Source: Phycisphaerales bacterium (GTDB taxonomy: Bacteria; Planctomycetota; Phycisphaerae; Phycisphaerales; UBA1924). From it: DNA of 10,919 nt. The stretch covers positions 1 to 10,919 of the forward strand of contig DOJA01000362.1 of NCBI GenBank assembly GCA_003511945.1, given 5' to 3'. The notes beneath the pieces were generated by a model. That model worked only from the letters and a program-made list of their open reading frames with translations. It did not search any database and was not told where the DNA came from. The position numbers and the translations under genes are program-made. How positions within the stretch are numbered: position 1 is the first letter of the stretch; each line of letters opens with the position of its first letter. Below are positions 10,902 to 10,919 of this stretch, piece after piece.

Positions 10902-10919
10902 CGGGCGGTGGGGGGTGTG

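Overview
The window is high-GC bacterial chromosome, with ten complete protein genes and one partial one on both strands. Gene content fits a Planctomycetota member, perhaps of the Phycisphaerae class: a UDP-N-acetylhexosamine pyrophosphorylase of the eukaryote-like UAP1/AGX type, a DUF6941-like protein, short intergenic gaps, and several genes whose -10 box lies only 7-9 bases before the start codon. The taxonomic call is an inference from gene style, not from a marker gene. No IS element, CRISPR array, tRNA or rRNA was seen.

Layout. Positions 1-215 (+) hold the end of a CinA-type amidohydrolase. It converges, with a 12-base gap, on a minus-strand pair: phoU (1726-2436) followed by the UAP1-like pyrophosphorylase (228-1670). 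The phoU promoter faces a plus-strand DUF6941-like gene (2528-2965) across a short region with a perfect 18-base palindrome. Next on the plus strand come a 79-residue basic protein of unknown family (3005-3244), a PemK/MazF-type toxin (3290-3679), enolase (3752-5056), a 500-base gene-free stretch with several hairpins, a LuxR-type HTH regulator (5558-6364) and a YafV-type omega-amidase (6559-7380).

Positions 7381-8227 have no credible protein gene. They carry two sigma70-like promoters with good -35 and -10 boxes and 16-base spacers (7377-7404 and 7841-7868). Each is followed by sequence dense in stable hairpins, and the second transcript ends at a textbook intrinsic terminator (8032-8069). 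I read this as two tandem structured non-coding RNAs of about 420 and 195 nt. Neither shows the hallmarks of RNase P RNA, tmRNA, SRP RNA or 6S RNA. This is the most likely undescribed element in the window.

The right end holds a thioredoxin-fold protein (8228-8800, -) downstream of ruvB (8936-9976, -), then a divergent MBL-fold hydrolase (10020-10901, +). ruvB and the hydrolase share a 43-base intergenic region in which both genes appear to have leaderless promoters.

The genes are mostly housekeeping (glycolysis, nucleotide-sugar supply, phosphate signalling, Holliday-junction migration, 2-oxoacid amide repair) and do not form one pathway. Two translation-start styles coexist. phoU, the pyrophosphorylase, enolase and the LuxR gene have Shine-Dalgarno sequences. 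The DUF6941 gene, toxin, omega-amidase, ruvB and MBL gene have a TAnnnT box 7-9 bases before the start and no Shine-Dalgarno.
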